A stretch of 64,000 bases of DNA. Origin: Pseudomonas aylmerensis. Its GTDB lineage: Bacteria; Pseudomonadota; Gammaproteobacteria; Pseudomonadales; Pseudomonadaceae. Where the stretch lies: the NCBI RefSeq assembly GCF_001702265.1, contig NZ_MAUE01000012.1, positions 62,001 through 126,000 on the forward strand, written 5' to 3'. Below are positions 1-8,833 of this stretch, in pieces. Under the pieces are notes generated by a model. That model made no database searches, was not told where the DNA came from, and worked only from the letters and a program-made list of their open reading frames with translations. Numbering within the stretch: position 1 is the stretch's first letter; every line of letters begins with the position of its first letter. The translations under genes and the position numbers were made by a program.

Positions 1-227
1 TCGGCTTGCGGGCGATCTTTCTCGGCCAGCAGCTTGGCCGTGATGATGCCGGTGGAGTCGCGCACCCATTTGATTTCGACGTCGGGGTTGGCCTTTTCGA
101 ACGCCTGCTTATAGGTCTTCAACTGCTCGGCTTCGAGGGCCGTGTACACGGTCAGCTCGGTCTTGGCGAAGGCATTCAGGCTGAATGCAGTGAATACGGC
201 AGCGACCAGCGCCAGGGGCTTGAACAT
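1..227 (-). CDS. 2-aminoethylphosphonate ABC transporter substrate-binding protein (5' part only)
   Basis: Only the first 75 codons lie in the window; the gene runs off the left edge. The protein opens with a Sec signal peptide (MFKPLALVAAVFTAFSLNAFA) followed by KTELTVYTALE, a typical start of an iron/phosphonate-type (family 1) periplasmic binding protein. AAGGAGG sits just before the ATG, an excellent ribosome site that fixes the start. It is the last gene of a minus-strand set behind a fused permease (24 bp away) and an ATPase. That arrangement matches the PhnS2/PhnT2/PhnU2 or AepXVW type of 2-aminoethylphosphonate importer. The ligand is inferred from this context and from the linked LysR gene, not from residues in the fragment. 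Confidence 0.8.
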   Translation of the reverse strand, partial: MFKPLALVAAVFTAFSLNAFAKTELTVYTALEAEQLKTYKQAFEKANPDVEIKWVRDSTGIITAKLLAEKDRPQA

Positions 228-250
228 GGAGCACCTCCTTCAGGGATGTT

Positions 251-1963
251 TTATTGGCCCGGCGCGCTTTGGCGCCAGGCTTGGGAGCGGCGCAGCGCGC
301 CACGTGAAGCCCACGCCAGCAGCAGCGAGACGCCGGCCGAGGTGAACAGGATCAGGGTCGACATGGCAGCGGCGCCGCCCACGTTGCCGGCGTCGTCCAT
401 GTTCAACACGGCGACGGCGGCGAGGATGGTGTCGGGGCTGTAGAGGAAGATCGCGGCCGACACGGTGGTCATCGCCGACACAAACAGGTAACGCACGATG
501 TCCAGCAGCGCCGGCAGGCAGATCGGCACCGTCACGCGCAGGTAGTGGCGGTACAGCGGCGCCTTGAGCGACAGCGCGGCCGCTTCGAACTCGGCGTCGA
601 GCTGGCGCAGCGCAGTGGTGGCGGTCATCTGTGCGGTGGTCAAATAGTGAGCAATGGTGCACACCACCAGCAACGTCATGGTCCCGTAGAACACATGCAA
701 CGGGTTGCCGTTGAGATTGAAAAAGAACACGTAGCCCAGGCCCAGCACCAGCCCCGGCACGGCCATCGGCACGAAGCTGAGCATGCGCAGCGCCAGGTTC
801 AGGCCTTTCTGGCCCTTGGTCTTTTCCATCAGGTAGGCGCCGGTAAAAATCAGCACGCTGCCGATCAACGCGGTGCACAGGGCCATCGTCAGGCTATTGC
901 GATAGGCCAGCCAGCCGCCGCCGGCCGTGTCTTCGAACTGGTAGTGGTTGAGCGACAACGACAGGTTGTACGGCCAGAACTTCACCAGCGACGAATACAC
1001 CGCCATGCCAAACACCAGCAGCAACACCGCGCAGATCAGCAGCACGATGGCCAGGTAGCAGCCGTCTCTGGTGCGCGACGGCGCCGGCCGGAAGACCTGG
1101 GCGCGGCCGCTCATGGAATCGCCATGACGACGGCGCAACCAGGCATCCACGCCAAAGCTGAACAGCGCCGGCAGCAGCAACACCATGCCGATCAATGCAC
1201 CGCGACCGAATTGCTGCTGGCCGACTACCGCCTTGTAGGCCTCCAGCGCCAGCACCTGGTAATCGCCGCCGACCACCACGGGCACGCCGAAGTCGGTGAT
1301 GGTCAGGGTGAACACCAGGCAGAACGCGGCGAACACCGCCTGGCGCGTGGCCGGCCAGGTGATACTGCGAAACGCTCGTGCCGGGCTGGCGCCCATGCTT
1401 GAGGCTGCATCGAACAGTCGCGCGTCCGCGAGGGAAAGCGCTGACAGCAGGATCATCAAGGCGTGTGGGAAGGTGTAGATCACCTCACCGAGCACAATGC
1501 CCCAGAAGCCGTAGATATTGTCCGAGAGCATCCCGCGCAGCATGCCCTGGTTGCCGAACAGATAGACCAGCGCAATGCCCGGCAGCATCGACGGTGCCAT
1601 CAATGGCAGCAACGACAGGCCACGCCAAATCGCCTTGCCGGGAATCAAGGTGCGTTGCAGCGCGTAGGCAAACAGGTAGGCCAGCGGTACGACAATGGCC
1701 GCCACGCTGAGGGACACCTTCAGGCTATTGCCCAGCAGCCAGTGGAAGTTATCGCTGGTGACCAATTCCCGCGCCGCGACCAAGCCACCGCCCTGCCCGG
1801 CCTCGCTGCTGAAGCCGCGCCAGAAGATCGCCAGCAACGGCAGCAACACGGCGATGCCCAGCAGTAACAGCCACACCAGTTTGCCGCCGACCACGAAAAT
1901 GCGGTCGCCCCGTTCGGCGTGGGACACCTGTCGCGCGGTGGGCAGAATCATCACGGCCGCCAT
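251..1963 (-). CDS. 2-aminoethylphosphonate ABC transporter permease (fused double permease)
   Basis: Inner-membrane channel of a predicted aminophosphonate importer, 570 residues. The length and repeated hydrophobic layout fit two fused BinPDT permease halves of about six helices each, as in the PhnU2/AepW and FbpB-type families. Typical EAA-loop regions are present in each half (around DAASSMGASPARAFRSITWP in the first and AALSLKAPLYRHYLRVTVP in the second). A longer frame is open upstream, but it would run into the ATPase gene. The ATG at 1963, one base beyond the ATPase stop, gives the family's normal length. The gene lies between the ATPase and the binding protein on the same strand, implying one operon. 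Confidence 0.87.
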   Translation of the reverse strand: MAAVMILPTARQVSHAERGDRIFVVGGKLVWLLLLGIAVLLPLLAIFWRGFSSEAGQGGGLVAARELVTSDNFHWLLGNSLKVSLSVAAIVVPLAYLFAYALQRTLIPGKAIWRGLSLLPLMAPSMLPGIALVYLFGNQGMLRGMLSDNIYGFWGIVLGEVIYTFPHALMILLSALSLADARLFDAASSMGASPARAFRSITWPATRQAVFAAFCLVFTLTITDFGVPVVVGGDYQVLALEAYKAVVGQQQFGRGALIGMVLLLPALFSFGVDAWLRRRHGDSMSGRAQVFRPAPSRTRDGCYLAIVLLICAVLLLVFGMAVYSSLVKFWPYNLSLSLNHYQFEDTAGGGWLAYRNSLTMALCTALIGSVLIFTGAYLMEKTKGQKGLNLALRMLSFVPMAVPGLVLGLGYVFFFNLNGNPLHVFYGTMTLLVVCTIAHYLTTAQMTATTALRQLDAEFEAAALSLKAPLYRHYLRVTVPICLPALLDIVRYLFVSAMTTVSAAIFLYSPDTILAAVAVLNMDDAGNVGGAAAMSTLILFTSAGVSLLLAWASRGALRRSQAWRQSAPGQ

Positions 1964-1964
1964 C

Positions 1965-3029
1965 TCAGGCAAACACCTGCAGGCTGCGGGGCGGCAACGC
2001 CACCCAGATGTCCTGGGCGCCCAGGCGCGGCATGGCTTCCGGGGCGAGTTCGGCGAGCAGCGGATGACCGGGCAGTTGCTCCAGCTCAAAGCTCATGCGG
2101 CAGCGATTGCCGAGGAAGGTGATCTCGCGAACTTTGGCCGGGAACAGGTTTTCTTCATGCACCGGCGGATTCACGCTGATCGCTTCCGGGCGACAGAACA
2201 AACGGCCGGAACTGGCCACGCCGGCATCATCGGCCAGGCGCATGTTCATCCCCCCCACCTGGGCATGGCTGGCACTGTTGCGGCTGAAGGGCAGCCAATT
2301 GCCCTGGCCGACAAACTCCGCCACAAATGGCGTGGCCGGGCGGTCGTAGATTTCCTGCGGCGTGGCGTATTGCTCGACCTTGCCGTTGTTCATCACGGCG
2401 ATGCGGTCGGCCATCAGCATGGCTTCGTCCTGGTTGTGGGTAACCATCAGCGTAGTGATGCCCAGGCGCCGCTGCAGCTGACGCAACTCGGTGCACAAAT
2501 GCTCGCGCACACGGGCGTCGAGGGCCGACATCGGCTCGTCCAGCAGCAGCAACGACGGCGCGGGCGCCAGCGCACGGGCCAGGGCGACGCGTTGCTGTTG
2601 ACCGCCGGAGAGTTGGCCGGGGTACTTTTTTTCACTGCCGACCAGGCCGACCAATTCGAGCATCTGGCCGACGCGCTTGCGCACTTCATCGCGACCACTG
2701 CCGGTGAGGCCGTAGCCGATATTCGCTTCGACGGTCAGGTTGGGGAACAACGCGTAGGACTGGAACAGAATGCCGTAGTCCCGCGCCTGGGGTGGCAGCA
2801 GGGAAACGTCGCGGCTGCCCAGGTAAAGTTCGCCGCTGTCCTGGCGTTCCAGGCCGGCGATGCAGCGCAGCAAGGTCGTCTTGCCGCAGCCGGACGGGCC
2901 CAGCAGGCACACCAGCTCGCCGGCGGCGACGTCCAGGGACACGTTGTCCAGCGCGGTAAAGGCGCCGAAGCGTTTCTGGATACCGCGCACCTTCATCGGT
3001 GCGCCGGGTTGGGTCAGGGCTGTGTTCAT
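1965..3029 (-). CDS. 2-aminoethylphosphonate ABC transporter ATP-binding protein
   Basis: ATPase subunit powering the importer, 354 residues. Visible motifs are Walker A (GPSGCGKTT), the Q-loop (LFQSYALFPNLTV), the ABC signature (LSGGQQQR), Walker B (LLLLDEPMSALD) and the switch His (MVTHNQDEA). A C-terminal TOBE-like extension of about 110 residues is usual for PotA/FbpC-type importers. ATG at 3029 is preferred over a GTG nine bases earlier because GAGG lies at proper distance. It is first in the ATPase-permease-binding protein order on the minus strand. No phosphonate-degrading enzyme (phnW, phnX) is seen in this window. Confidence 0.87.
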   Translation of the reverse strand: MNTALTQPGAPMKVRGIQKRFGAFTALDNVSLDVAAGELVCLLGPSGCGKTTLLRCIAGLERQDSGELYLGSRDVSLLPPQARDYGILFQSYALFPNLTVEANIGYGLTGSGRDEVRKRVGQMLELVGLVGSEKKYPGQLSGGQQQRVALARALAPAPSLLLLDEPMSALDARVREHLCTELRQLQRRLGITTLMVTHNQDEAMLMADRIAVMNNGKVEQYATPQEIYDRPATPFVAEFVGQGNWLPFSRNSASHAQVGGMNMRLADDAGVASSGRLFCRPEAISVNPPVHEENLFPAKVREITFLGNRCRMSFELEQLPGHPLLAELAPEAMPRLGAQDIWVALPPRSLQVFA

Positions 3030-3168
3030 GCAAGGCACCTCATCAAACGGATGAAGGCCATGCTAGGCAGCCAATGCGTCCCTCGTGTGGCAGAAAGGCA
3101 AAAGGGAGTGATAGTCGTATTGGTGGATTTGGGTAGGCCTCATAGAGATGCGTCGCCGGGTGTAGCGC

Positions 3169-3252
3169 TTTCGCGGGCAAGCCCGCTCCCACATTTGGAC
3201 CGCATTCTCATGCTGGAACTCGGTCAAGCGTGGGAACGGCCTTGCCCGCGAA
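3169..3252. repeat. REP-type inverted repeat (tail-out pair)
   Basis: TTCGCGGGCAAGCCCGCTCC at the left pairs imperfectly with a CTTGCCCGCGAA arm at the right, about 84 bp overall. It lies between the LysR stop and the ATPase start, two minus-strand genes. The GCGGGCAAGCCC core recurs through the window. Here the TCGC end of each arm faces outward. Confidence 0.75.
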
Positions 3253-3278
3253 GAGGCCCGTCAACCCCACCCAAAAAC

Positions 3279-4142
3279 TCAGAGCGGCGACATTTCCTGC
3301 GCCAACCCCAGGAACGCCGCTGGCAGGCGAGCCGATTTTCTTTCCTTGAGGCAGTACAAATACTCCGGGATCTGCGGCGCATTCTCGATAGTCAGCACCC
3401 GCAGCTGCGGGTCATGGGGCACTTCCTGGCGGGCAATGATGCTGATACCAATATTGCGCAGCACCGCCTCGCGGATCGACTCCCGGCTGCCGATTTCCAG
3501 CAATGGCCCGTAGCTCACGCCCGCGCCTTGCAGCATCTCTTCGGTCAGCCGCCGCGTGGTCGAGCCCGCTTCGCGCATCAACAAGGTGTGCCCGGCCAAC
3601 GCCGTCAGCGGCACATGATCAAGCTTGGCCAGCGGATGGTTGCGATGCACCGCCAGCACCAGCGGGTCGGTGCCCAGCACGCGGCGGATCAGGCGCGGGT
3701 CTTCCAGCAGTTGCGAGGAGGCGGCGACATCGACGCGGTAATCGTCGAGCGCTTCGAGCACTTGCTGGGAGTTGCCGATTTCCACTGACACCTCCACCTG
3801 AGGCAGGCGTTCGCGAAAGGCTTTGACCAGGTCGAGAATGTAGTACGGCGCGGTGGCGGCAATCCTCAGCGCGCCCTGGACCTGGCCGCTGTTGCGCAGG
3901 AAAAACTCGATGTCGGCTTCCTGCTGCAACAGCGCCTTGACCATCGGCAGCAGGCGCGCGCCCTCGTCGCTGACAGTGAGGCGGCGCCCGCCGCGGTAGA
4001 ACAGCTCGACGCCGTACTGGCTTTCCAGGTTACGAATCTGGGTGGTGACCGTGGGCTGGCTCAGGCCGAGTTTTTTCGCCGCCTGGGTAATGCTGCCCAG
4101 GCGGGCGACCATGAAAAACGCCTTCAACTCGGCACTCAGCAC
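3279..4142 (-). CDS. LysR-family regulator, aminoethylphosphonate-associated type
   Basis: Transcription factor of 287 residues. The N-terminal winged helix-turn-helix covers about residues 1-60 (GSITQAAKKLGLSQPTVTTQ is the HTH), followed by a LysR substrate-binding domain. The opening MLSAELKAFF and the linkage to the aminophosphonate importer match the LysR subfamily associated with aminoethylphosphonate catabolism. The start is GTG at 4142: an in-frame stop lies just upstream, and GAGAGGG precedes it at ribosome-binding distance. It probably controls the importer downstream, from which it is separated by about 250 bp containing a REP pair. The inducer is not readable from sequence. Confidence 0.85.
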   Translation of the reverse strand: MLSAELKAFFMVARLGSITQAAKKLGLSQPTVTTQIRNLESQYGVELFYRGGRRLTVSDEGARLLPMVKALLQQEADIEFFLRNSGQVQGALRIAATAPYYILDLVKAFRERLPQVEVSVEIGNSQQVLEALDDYRVDVAASSQLLEDPRLIRRVLGTDPLVLAVHRNHPLAKLDHVPLTALAGHTLLMREAGSTTRRLTEEMLQGAGVSYGPLLEIGSRESIREAVLRNIGISIIARQEVPHDPQLRVLTIENAPQIPEYLYCLKERKSARLPAAFLGLAQEMSPL

Positions 4143-4158
4143 ACCACCCTCTCATCGT

Positions 4159-6417
4159 CTATTTGCGCAACAGGCGCAGGCCATTGAACACCACCAGCAG
4201 GGCCACGCCCATGTCGGCGAACACCGCCATCCACATGGTGGCCAGCCCCAGGAAGGTGACCACCAGGAAGATCGCCTTGATCACCAGCGCCAGGGTGATG
4301 TTCTGCCTGAGGATACTCGACGTTTGCCGGGAGAGCCGAATGAAAGCCGGAATCTTGCGCAAATCATCGTCCATCAACGCCACGTCGGCGGTCTCGATGG
4401 CGGTGTCGGTGCCCGCTGCGGCCATGGCAAAACCGATCTCGGCGCGCGCCAGGGCCGGGGCGTCGTTGATGCCATCACCGACCATGCCGACCCGATGACC
4501 CTGGCCATACAGGGTTTCGATGGCTTGCAGCTTGTCGGTGGGCAGCAGGTCGCCCTGGGTCTGATCGATGCCGACCTGGGCCGCGATGGCCTGGGCGGTG
4601 TGGGTGTTGTCGCCGGTAAGCATCAGGGTCTTGATGCCCAGCGCGTGCAGTTGCTGGATGGCTTCACGGCTGCTGTCCTTGACCGTGTCGGCCACGGCGA
4701 ACAGCGCCAGCGGGCCGGATTTGTCGAGCAGCAGCACCACGGACTTGCCTTGTTTTTCCAGGGCGAACAGTTTCTCTTCCAGCTCCGGCGAGCACAGGCC
4801 CAGGTCTTCGACCAGGCGGTGGTTGCCCAAGTGGTAGGTCTGGCCATTGATATCGCCGCGTACCCCACGGCCGGCCAGGGCCTCGAAGTTATCCACAGGG
4901 TGGCTCGGCAGGTTTTTATCCACCGCTGCGTTGGCAATCGCCAGCGACACCGGGTGGTCGGAACGCCCGGCCAAACTGGCGGCCAGCGCCGGGGCACTGG
5001 CCTCGACGTTAGGGAACAGCGCCAGGTAATCGGTTTGCACCGGCTTGCCGTGGGTGATCGTGCCGGTCTTGTCGAGGGCCAGGTAGTCAAGTTTGTAACC
5101 GCCCTCCAGGTACACGCCGCCCTTGATCAGGATACCTTTGCGCGCCGCTGCCGCCAGGCCACTGACGATGGTCACCGGGGTGGAGATCACCAGCGCACAA
5201 GGGCACGCCACGACCAGCAGCACCAGGGCGCGGTAGATCCAGTCGAACCAGGCGCCGGCCATGAACAGCGGCGGGATCAGCGCCACGCCCAGGGCAAACA
5301 GGAATACCGCCGGGGTGTAGACCTTCGAGAAGCTGTCGACAAACCGCTGGGTCGGCGCGCGTGCGCCCTGGGCCTGCTCCACCGCGTGGATGATCCGCGC
5401 CAGCGTGGATTGATTGGCCGCTGCGGTGACCTTGTACTCCAGCGAACCGGCCTGGTTGATGGTGCCGGCGAACACTTTGTCGCCCACGGTCTTTTCAATC
5501 GGCAGGCTTTCACCGGTGATCGGCGCCTGGTCGATGGTGGATTGGCCAGCGGTGACTTCACCGTCGAGGCCGATGCGCTCGCCGGGCTTGACCCGCACGA
5601 TCGCCCCAAGATCGATACTTTTAACCTCTAGTTCCAGCCAGCTGCCATCGGCCTGTTGCACGGTGGCCTGTTCCGGAGTCATTTGCATCAAGCCACTGAT
5701 GGCGTTGCGCGCACGGTCCAGGGATTTGGCTTCGATCAACTCGGCCACGGTAAACAGGAACATCACCATCGCCGCTTCTGGCCACTGGCCAATCAACACC
5801 GCACCGGTCACCGCGATGCTCATCAAGGCGTTGATGTTCAAGTTGAGGTTTTTCAGGGCAATCCAGCCCTTTTTATAGGTGGTCAGGCCGCCGCTGAGGA
5901 TCGAGACCAGCGCCACCACGGCAATCACCCAGGTCGGCGCGGCATGGGTGAAGTGCAGCACTTCGGCGGCCAGCGCGCCGACGCCGGACACCGCCAGCGG
6001 CCACCAATGTTTCTTGGCCGGCGGCGCGGCGGCCGGGGCGCCTTCTTCGATGGGGTCGGCCTGCATGCCGATGGATTTGATGGCGTCGATGATCGGCGTG
6101 GTGCTCGGCAGATCGTGGGTGACGCCAAGGATCCGGTTGATGAGGTTGAATTCCAGCTGCTGCACGCCGGCGAGCTTGCCCAGTTTGTTCTGGATCAGCG
6201 TCTGCTCGGTGGGGCAGTCCATGGCTTCGATGCGGAAGGTACTCAGGCGCGAACCGGCAGTCGGCGCCTCACTCAGTTGCACCACCGCAGGCGCGGGTGC
6301 GCCGGAGCAGCAGGAACCGCCGTGGCCGTGGTCGTGCACGGGGGTGAGTTTCTTCGGGCCATGATCATGGTCATGCTTGTGGTCGTGCTTGTGCGGGGTG
6401 TGAAGGGAGTCGCTCAT
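4159..6417 (-). CDS. cadA: Cadmium/zinc-exporting P1B-type ATPase CadA
   Basis: Inner-membrane heavy-metal efflux pump, 752 residues. The N-terminus is rich in His (about residues 9-33) with a CC pair, then an HMA-like domain whose motif is MDCPTE. The core carries the Cd/Zn/Pb-type membrane motif CPC (VACPCALVIS), the phosphorylation site DKTGT and the hinge GDGINDAPALA, with hydrophobic segments before and after. It is transcribed divergently from the MerR-family gene at 6502, and a perfect MerR-type dyad lies in its promoter. Metal-dependent induction through CadR is therefore expected. Preference among Cd, Zn and Pb cannot be decided from sequence. Confidence 0.93.
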   Translation of the reverse strand: MSDSLHTPHKHDHKHDHDHGPKKLTPVHDHGHGGSCCSGAPAPAVVQLSEAPTAGSRLSTFRIEAMDCPTEQTLIQNKLGKLAGVQQLEFNLINRILGVTHDLPSTTPIIDAIKSIGMQADPIEEGAPAAAPPAKKHWWPLAVSGVGALAAEVLHFTHAAPTWVIAVVALVSILSGGLTTYKKGWIALKNLNLNINALMSIAVTGAVLIGQWPEAAMVMFLFTVAELIEAKSLDRARNAISGLMQMTPEQATVQQADGSWLELEVKSIDLGAIVRVKPGERIGLDGEVTAGQSTIDQAPITGESLPIEKTVGDKVFAGTINQAGSLEYKVTAAANQSTLARIIHAVEQAQGARAPTQRFVDSFSKVYTPAVFLFALGVALIPPLFMAGAWFDWIYRALVLLVVACPCALVISTPVTIVSGLAAAARKGILIKGGVYLEGGYKLDYLALDKTGTITHGKPVQTDYLALFPNVEASAPALAASLAGRSDHPVSLAIANAAVDKNLPSHPVDNFEALAGRGVRGDINGQTYHLGNHRLVEDLGLCSPELEEKLFALEKQGKSVVLLLDKSGPLALFAVADTVKDSSREAIQQLHALGIKTLMLTGDNTHTAQAIAAQVGIDQTQGDLLPTDKLQAIETLYGQGHRVGMVGDGINDAPALARAEIGFAMAAAGTDTAIETADVALMDDDLRKIPAFIRLSRQTSSILRQNITLALVIKAIFLVVTFLGLATMWMAVFADMGVALLVVFNGLRLLRK

Positions 6418-6453
6418 CAGGTCGCGTCCGTAAGGTGCCTGTTGCCAAGTAAA

Positions 6454-6476
6454 GACCCTATAGCCACTATAGGGTC
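6454..6476. promoter_or_regulatory. CadR operator between cadA and cadR
   Basis: Perfect inverted repeat: GACCCTATAG, a 3-base spacer CCA, then CTATAGGGTC. On the minus strand it lies between TTGACC (-35) and TTTACT (-10), a 19-base spacer. Such overlong spacers are typical of promoters activated by MerR-family proteins twisting the DNA. The dyad sits 37 bases upstream of cadA and 25 bases upstream of cadR, so one site probably serves cadA activation and cadR autoregulation. Confidence 0.88.
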
Positions 6477-6501
6477 AAGCACCCATTTGGAGATTGCTGC
6501 G

Positions 6502-6942
6502 ATGAAGATCGGCGAACTGGCCAAACTGACCGACTGCCCGGTGGAAACCATCCGTTATTACGAGAAGGAAGGCCTGCTGCCGCCGCCGGCGCGCACCGAG
6601 GCCAACTACCGCGTGTACACCCAGGCGCACAGCGAGCGGCTGGTCTTTATCCGCAACTGCCGCAGCCTCGACATGACCCTCGAGGAAATCCGCAGCCTGC
6701 TGGGGCTGCGCGACAGCCCACAGGACCAGTGCGAAAGCGTGAATGCGTTGATCGACGAGCATATCCACCACGTGAAAGCGCGGATCGACGGGCTGCTGGC
6801 GCTGCAGGAGCAACTGCTGGACCTGCGCCAGCGCTGTGGCGGCGGGCCAGAATGCGGGATATTGCAGCGGTTGGAGGTCAGCGGAAGCGTGCTGGCCAGC
6901 GAGGCCGAGCCTTCACACGTGGGCCGAAGCCACGGGCATTAA
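6502..6942 (+). CDS. cadR: MerR-family Cd(II)/Pb(II)-responsive regulator CadR
   Basis: Metal-sensing regulator of 146 residues. The N-terminal MerR helix-turn-helix reads MKIGELAKLTDCPVETIRYY, followed by a long dimerisation helix. Cys77, Cys112 and Cys118 are spaced like the CadR/PbrR metal site, and the tail ends in a His-containing stretch (HVGRSHGH). An open frame extends far upstream on this strand, but only as antisense to cadA. ATG at 6502 aligns with the conserved family start. Divergent from cadA with a shared operator, it should switch on the pump in response to Cd, Pb or Zn. Confidence 0.92.
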   Translation: MKIGELAKLTDCPVETIRYYEKEGLLPPPARTEANYRVYTQAHSERLVFIRNCRSLDMTLEEIRSLLGLRDSPQDQCESVNALIDEHIHHVKARIDGLLALQEQLLDLRQRCGGGPECGILQRLEVSGSVLASEAEPSHVGRSHGH

Positions 6943-6964
6943 CTCAAGCGAACACAGAACCCAA

Positions 6965-7052
6965 TGTGGGAGCAGGCTTGCCTGCGATAGCGGTGTATCA
7001 GCACCCGATAGGTGACTGATATACCGCTATCGCAGGCAAGCCTGCTCCCACA
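6965..7052. repeat. REPIN-like inverted repeat (head-out pair)
   Basis: Arms TGTGGGAGCAGGCTTGCCTG and its near-perfect complement, then a second complementary tract (CGATAGCGGT / ACCGCTATCG), enclose a short non-paired centre. The whole is 88 bp. It sits between the convergent ends of cadR and thyA, where it could also stop transcription in both directions. Confidence 0.85.
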
Positions 7053-7071
7053 GTTCAGACCAAGGCAGTTT

Positions 7072-7905
7072 TTAAATGGCGACGTCAGCCTTGATGCTCG
7101 GATCAGCGTCGTAGCCCACGATCTCGAAGTCCTCGAACTTATAGTCGTAGATCGACGCAGGCTTACGCTTGATCACCAGCTCCGGCAGCTTCTTCGGTGT
7201 GCGCGCCAGCTGGGTGCGGATCTGCTCCATGTGGTTGCTGTAGGCATGGGTATCGCCGGTGGTGACGATGATCTCGTGCGGGATCAGGTCGCACTGCTGG
7301 GCCAGCATATGGGTCAGCAGCGCCAGTGCGGCAGTGTTGTACGGCAGGCCGAGGAACACGTCGGAGCTGCGGATATACAGCTGCATCGACAGATGACCGT
7401 CATGCACGAACGCCTGGTACAGCAAGTGGCACGGCGGCAGGGCTTGCTTGCCGTTGCGCGCGTTTTCCTGCGGGCTCTTGGTTTCGTCGGGCAGGTACTC
7501 GACGTTCCAGCCGTGGAACAGGATGCGGCGGCTGTTGGGGTTGGTCTTGAGCGTGTGGACCATGTAGTCGATCTGGTTGATCTTACCGCCGTCCTTGGTC
7601 GGCCAGGCGGTCCACTGCTCGCCGTACACCGGGCCCAGGTCGCCGTCTTCGGTGGCCCATTCGTCCCAGATACGCACGCCGTTTTCGTTCAGCCACTTGA
7701 TGTTGGTATTGCCGCTCAACATCCAGATCAATTCGTTGGCGATGCTTTTGAAGTGAAGCTTCTTGGTGGTCAGCAGCGGGAAGCCGTCGGCCAAGTTATG
7801 CCGATACTGACGGGCGAACACGGCCTTGGTGCCGGTGCCGGTGCGATCGCCCTTGGTCAGGCCATTGGTCACGACGTCGTTCAGTAGTTCGAGATATTGC
7901 TTCAT
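7072..7905 (-). CDS. thyA: Thymidylate synthase
   Basis: Converts dUMP to dTMP using methylene-tetrahydrofolate; cytosolic and needed for DNA synthesis. The protein has 277 residues against about 264 for the E. coli enzyme, with a short insertion before the active site. Visible motifs are GDRTGTGT near the N-terminus, the nucleophile Cys in [10 protein letters not shown], and the dUMP-binding [12 protein letters not shown] and [11 protein letters not shown]. It lies 51 bases after lgt on the same strand, the usual lgt-thyA pairing of gammaproteobacteria, so co-transcription is likely. Confidence 0.97.
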   Translation of the reverse strand: MKQYLELLNDVVTNGLTKGDRTGTGTKAVFARQYRHNLADGFPLLTTKKLHFKSIANELIWMLSGNTNIKWLNENGVRIWDEWATEDGDLGPVYGEQWTAWPTKDGGKINQIDYMVHTLKTNPNSRRILFHGWNVEYLPDETKSPQENARNGKQALPPCHLLYQAFVHDGHLSMQLYIRSSDVFLGLPYNTAALALLTHMLAQQCDLIPHEIIVTTGDTHAYSNHMEQIRTQLARTPKKLPELVIKRKPASIYDYKFEDFEIVGYDADPSIKADVAI

Positions 7906-7956
7906 GTGTTTACCCGTATCGTTGAAGCCGAGACCTCCTGGCCTCGGCGTTCGAAT

Positions 7957-8769
7957 TTAAAGCGCGGTGTTCTTGATCGGCTGTGGACGGTTGTAGGCCC
8001 ACCACAACAGGCCCAGGCCGCCGAGGATCATCGGCAGGCTGAGGATCTGGCCCATGGTCACCCAGCCCCACGCCAGGTAGCCCAGCTGCGCATCCGGCAC
8101 GCGCACGAACTCGACGATGAAACGGAAGATCCCATAGAACAGCGCGAACATCCCCGACACTGCCATGGTTGGGCGTGGCTTGCGCGAGAAGATGTACAGA
8201 ATGAGGAACAGTGCCACACCTTCCAGGGCGAACTGGTACAGCTGCGACGGATGGCGCGGCAGTTGCGCCGGGTCGCTGAACGGTGGGAACACCATGGCCC
8301 ACGGCACGTCGGTCGGCTTGCCCCACAGCTCGGCATTGATGAAGTTGCCAATCCGCCCGGCGCCCAGGCCGATCGGCACCATCGGCGCGACGAAGTCCAT
8401 CAGTTGGAAGAACGACTTGCCATTGCGACGGCCGAACCACCAGGCGGCGATCATCACACCGATGAACCCACCGTGGAACGCCATGCCGCCCTTCCACACT
8501 TCAAAGATCAGCGTCGGGTTGGCGATGTACGCCGACAGATCGTAGAACAGCACATACCCCAGTCGTCCGCCGACGATGACGCCCATCGACAGCCAGAACA
8601 CCATGTCGGAGAGCTTCTCCTTGGTCCAGGTCGGGTCGAAACGGTTCAGGCGGCGGGAGGCCAGCAGCCAGGCCCCGCCGATGCCGATCAGGTACATCAA
8701 CCCGTACCAGTGGATTTTCAGCGGACCGATGGCCAGGGCCACCGGGTCGATCTGCGGGTAAGGCAGCAT
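7957..8769 (-). CDS. lgt: Prolipoprotein diacylglyceryl transferase
   Basis: Inner-membrane enzyme that transfers diacylglycerol from phosphatidylglycerol to the lipobox Cys of prolipoproteins, the first step of lipoprotein maturation. It has 270 residues with about seven hydrophobic segments. The family signature appears as [18 protein letters not shown], and HGGFIG contains an essential His. The ATG at 8769 gives the conserved [11 protein letters not shown] start. It lies upstream of thyA and downstream of the TauE/SafE-type gene, all on the minus strand. Confidence 0.96.
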   Translation of the reverse strand: MLPYPQIDPVALAIGPLKIHWYGLMYLIGIGGAWLLASRRLNRFDPTWTKEKLSDMVFWLSMGVIVGGRLGYVLFYDLSAYIANPTLIFEVWKGGMAFHGGFIGVMIAAWWFGRRNGKSFFQLMDFVAPMVPIGLGAGRIGNFINAELWGKPTDVPWAMVFPPFSDPAQLPRHPSQLYQFALEGVALFLILYIFSRKPRPTMAVSGMFALFYGIFRFIVEFVRVPDAQLGYLAWGWVTMGQILSLPMILGGLGLLWWAYNRPQPIKNTAL

Positions 8770-8833
8770 TGCGACTCCTCGTTAATCATTCGATAGTGCG
8801 ACCGGACCATGCCCGTGCGCGATTAAGCCTGCG

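Noticed and set aside
251..2089. Longer start for the aminophosphonate permease at 2089
   Set aside because: It would overlap the ATPase gene by about 125 bases and add 42 non-hydrophobic, Arg/Pro-rich residues absent from the family pattern.
1695..3788. Long plus-strand open frame of 697 codons
   Set aside because: It lies antisense to the permease, ATPase and LysR genes, which have clear motifs. Its translation is rich in His, Gln, Arg and Ala, as expected for a shadow frame in high-GC DNA.
6965..7052. Insertion sequence or transposon end
   Set aside because: The inverted repeat is short, has no transposase and repeats many times in the window, so it fits the REP/REPIN class.
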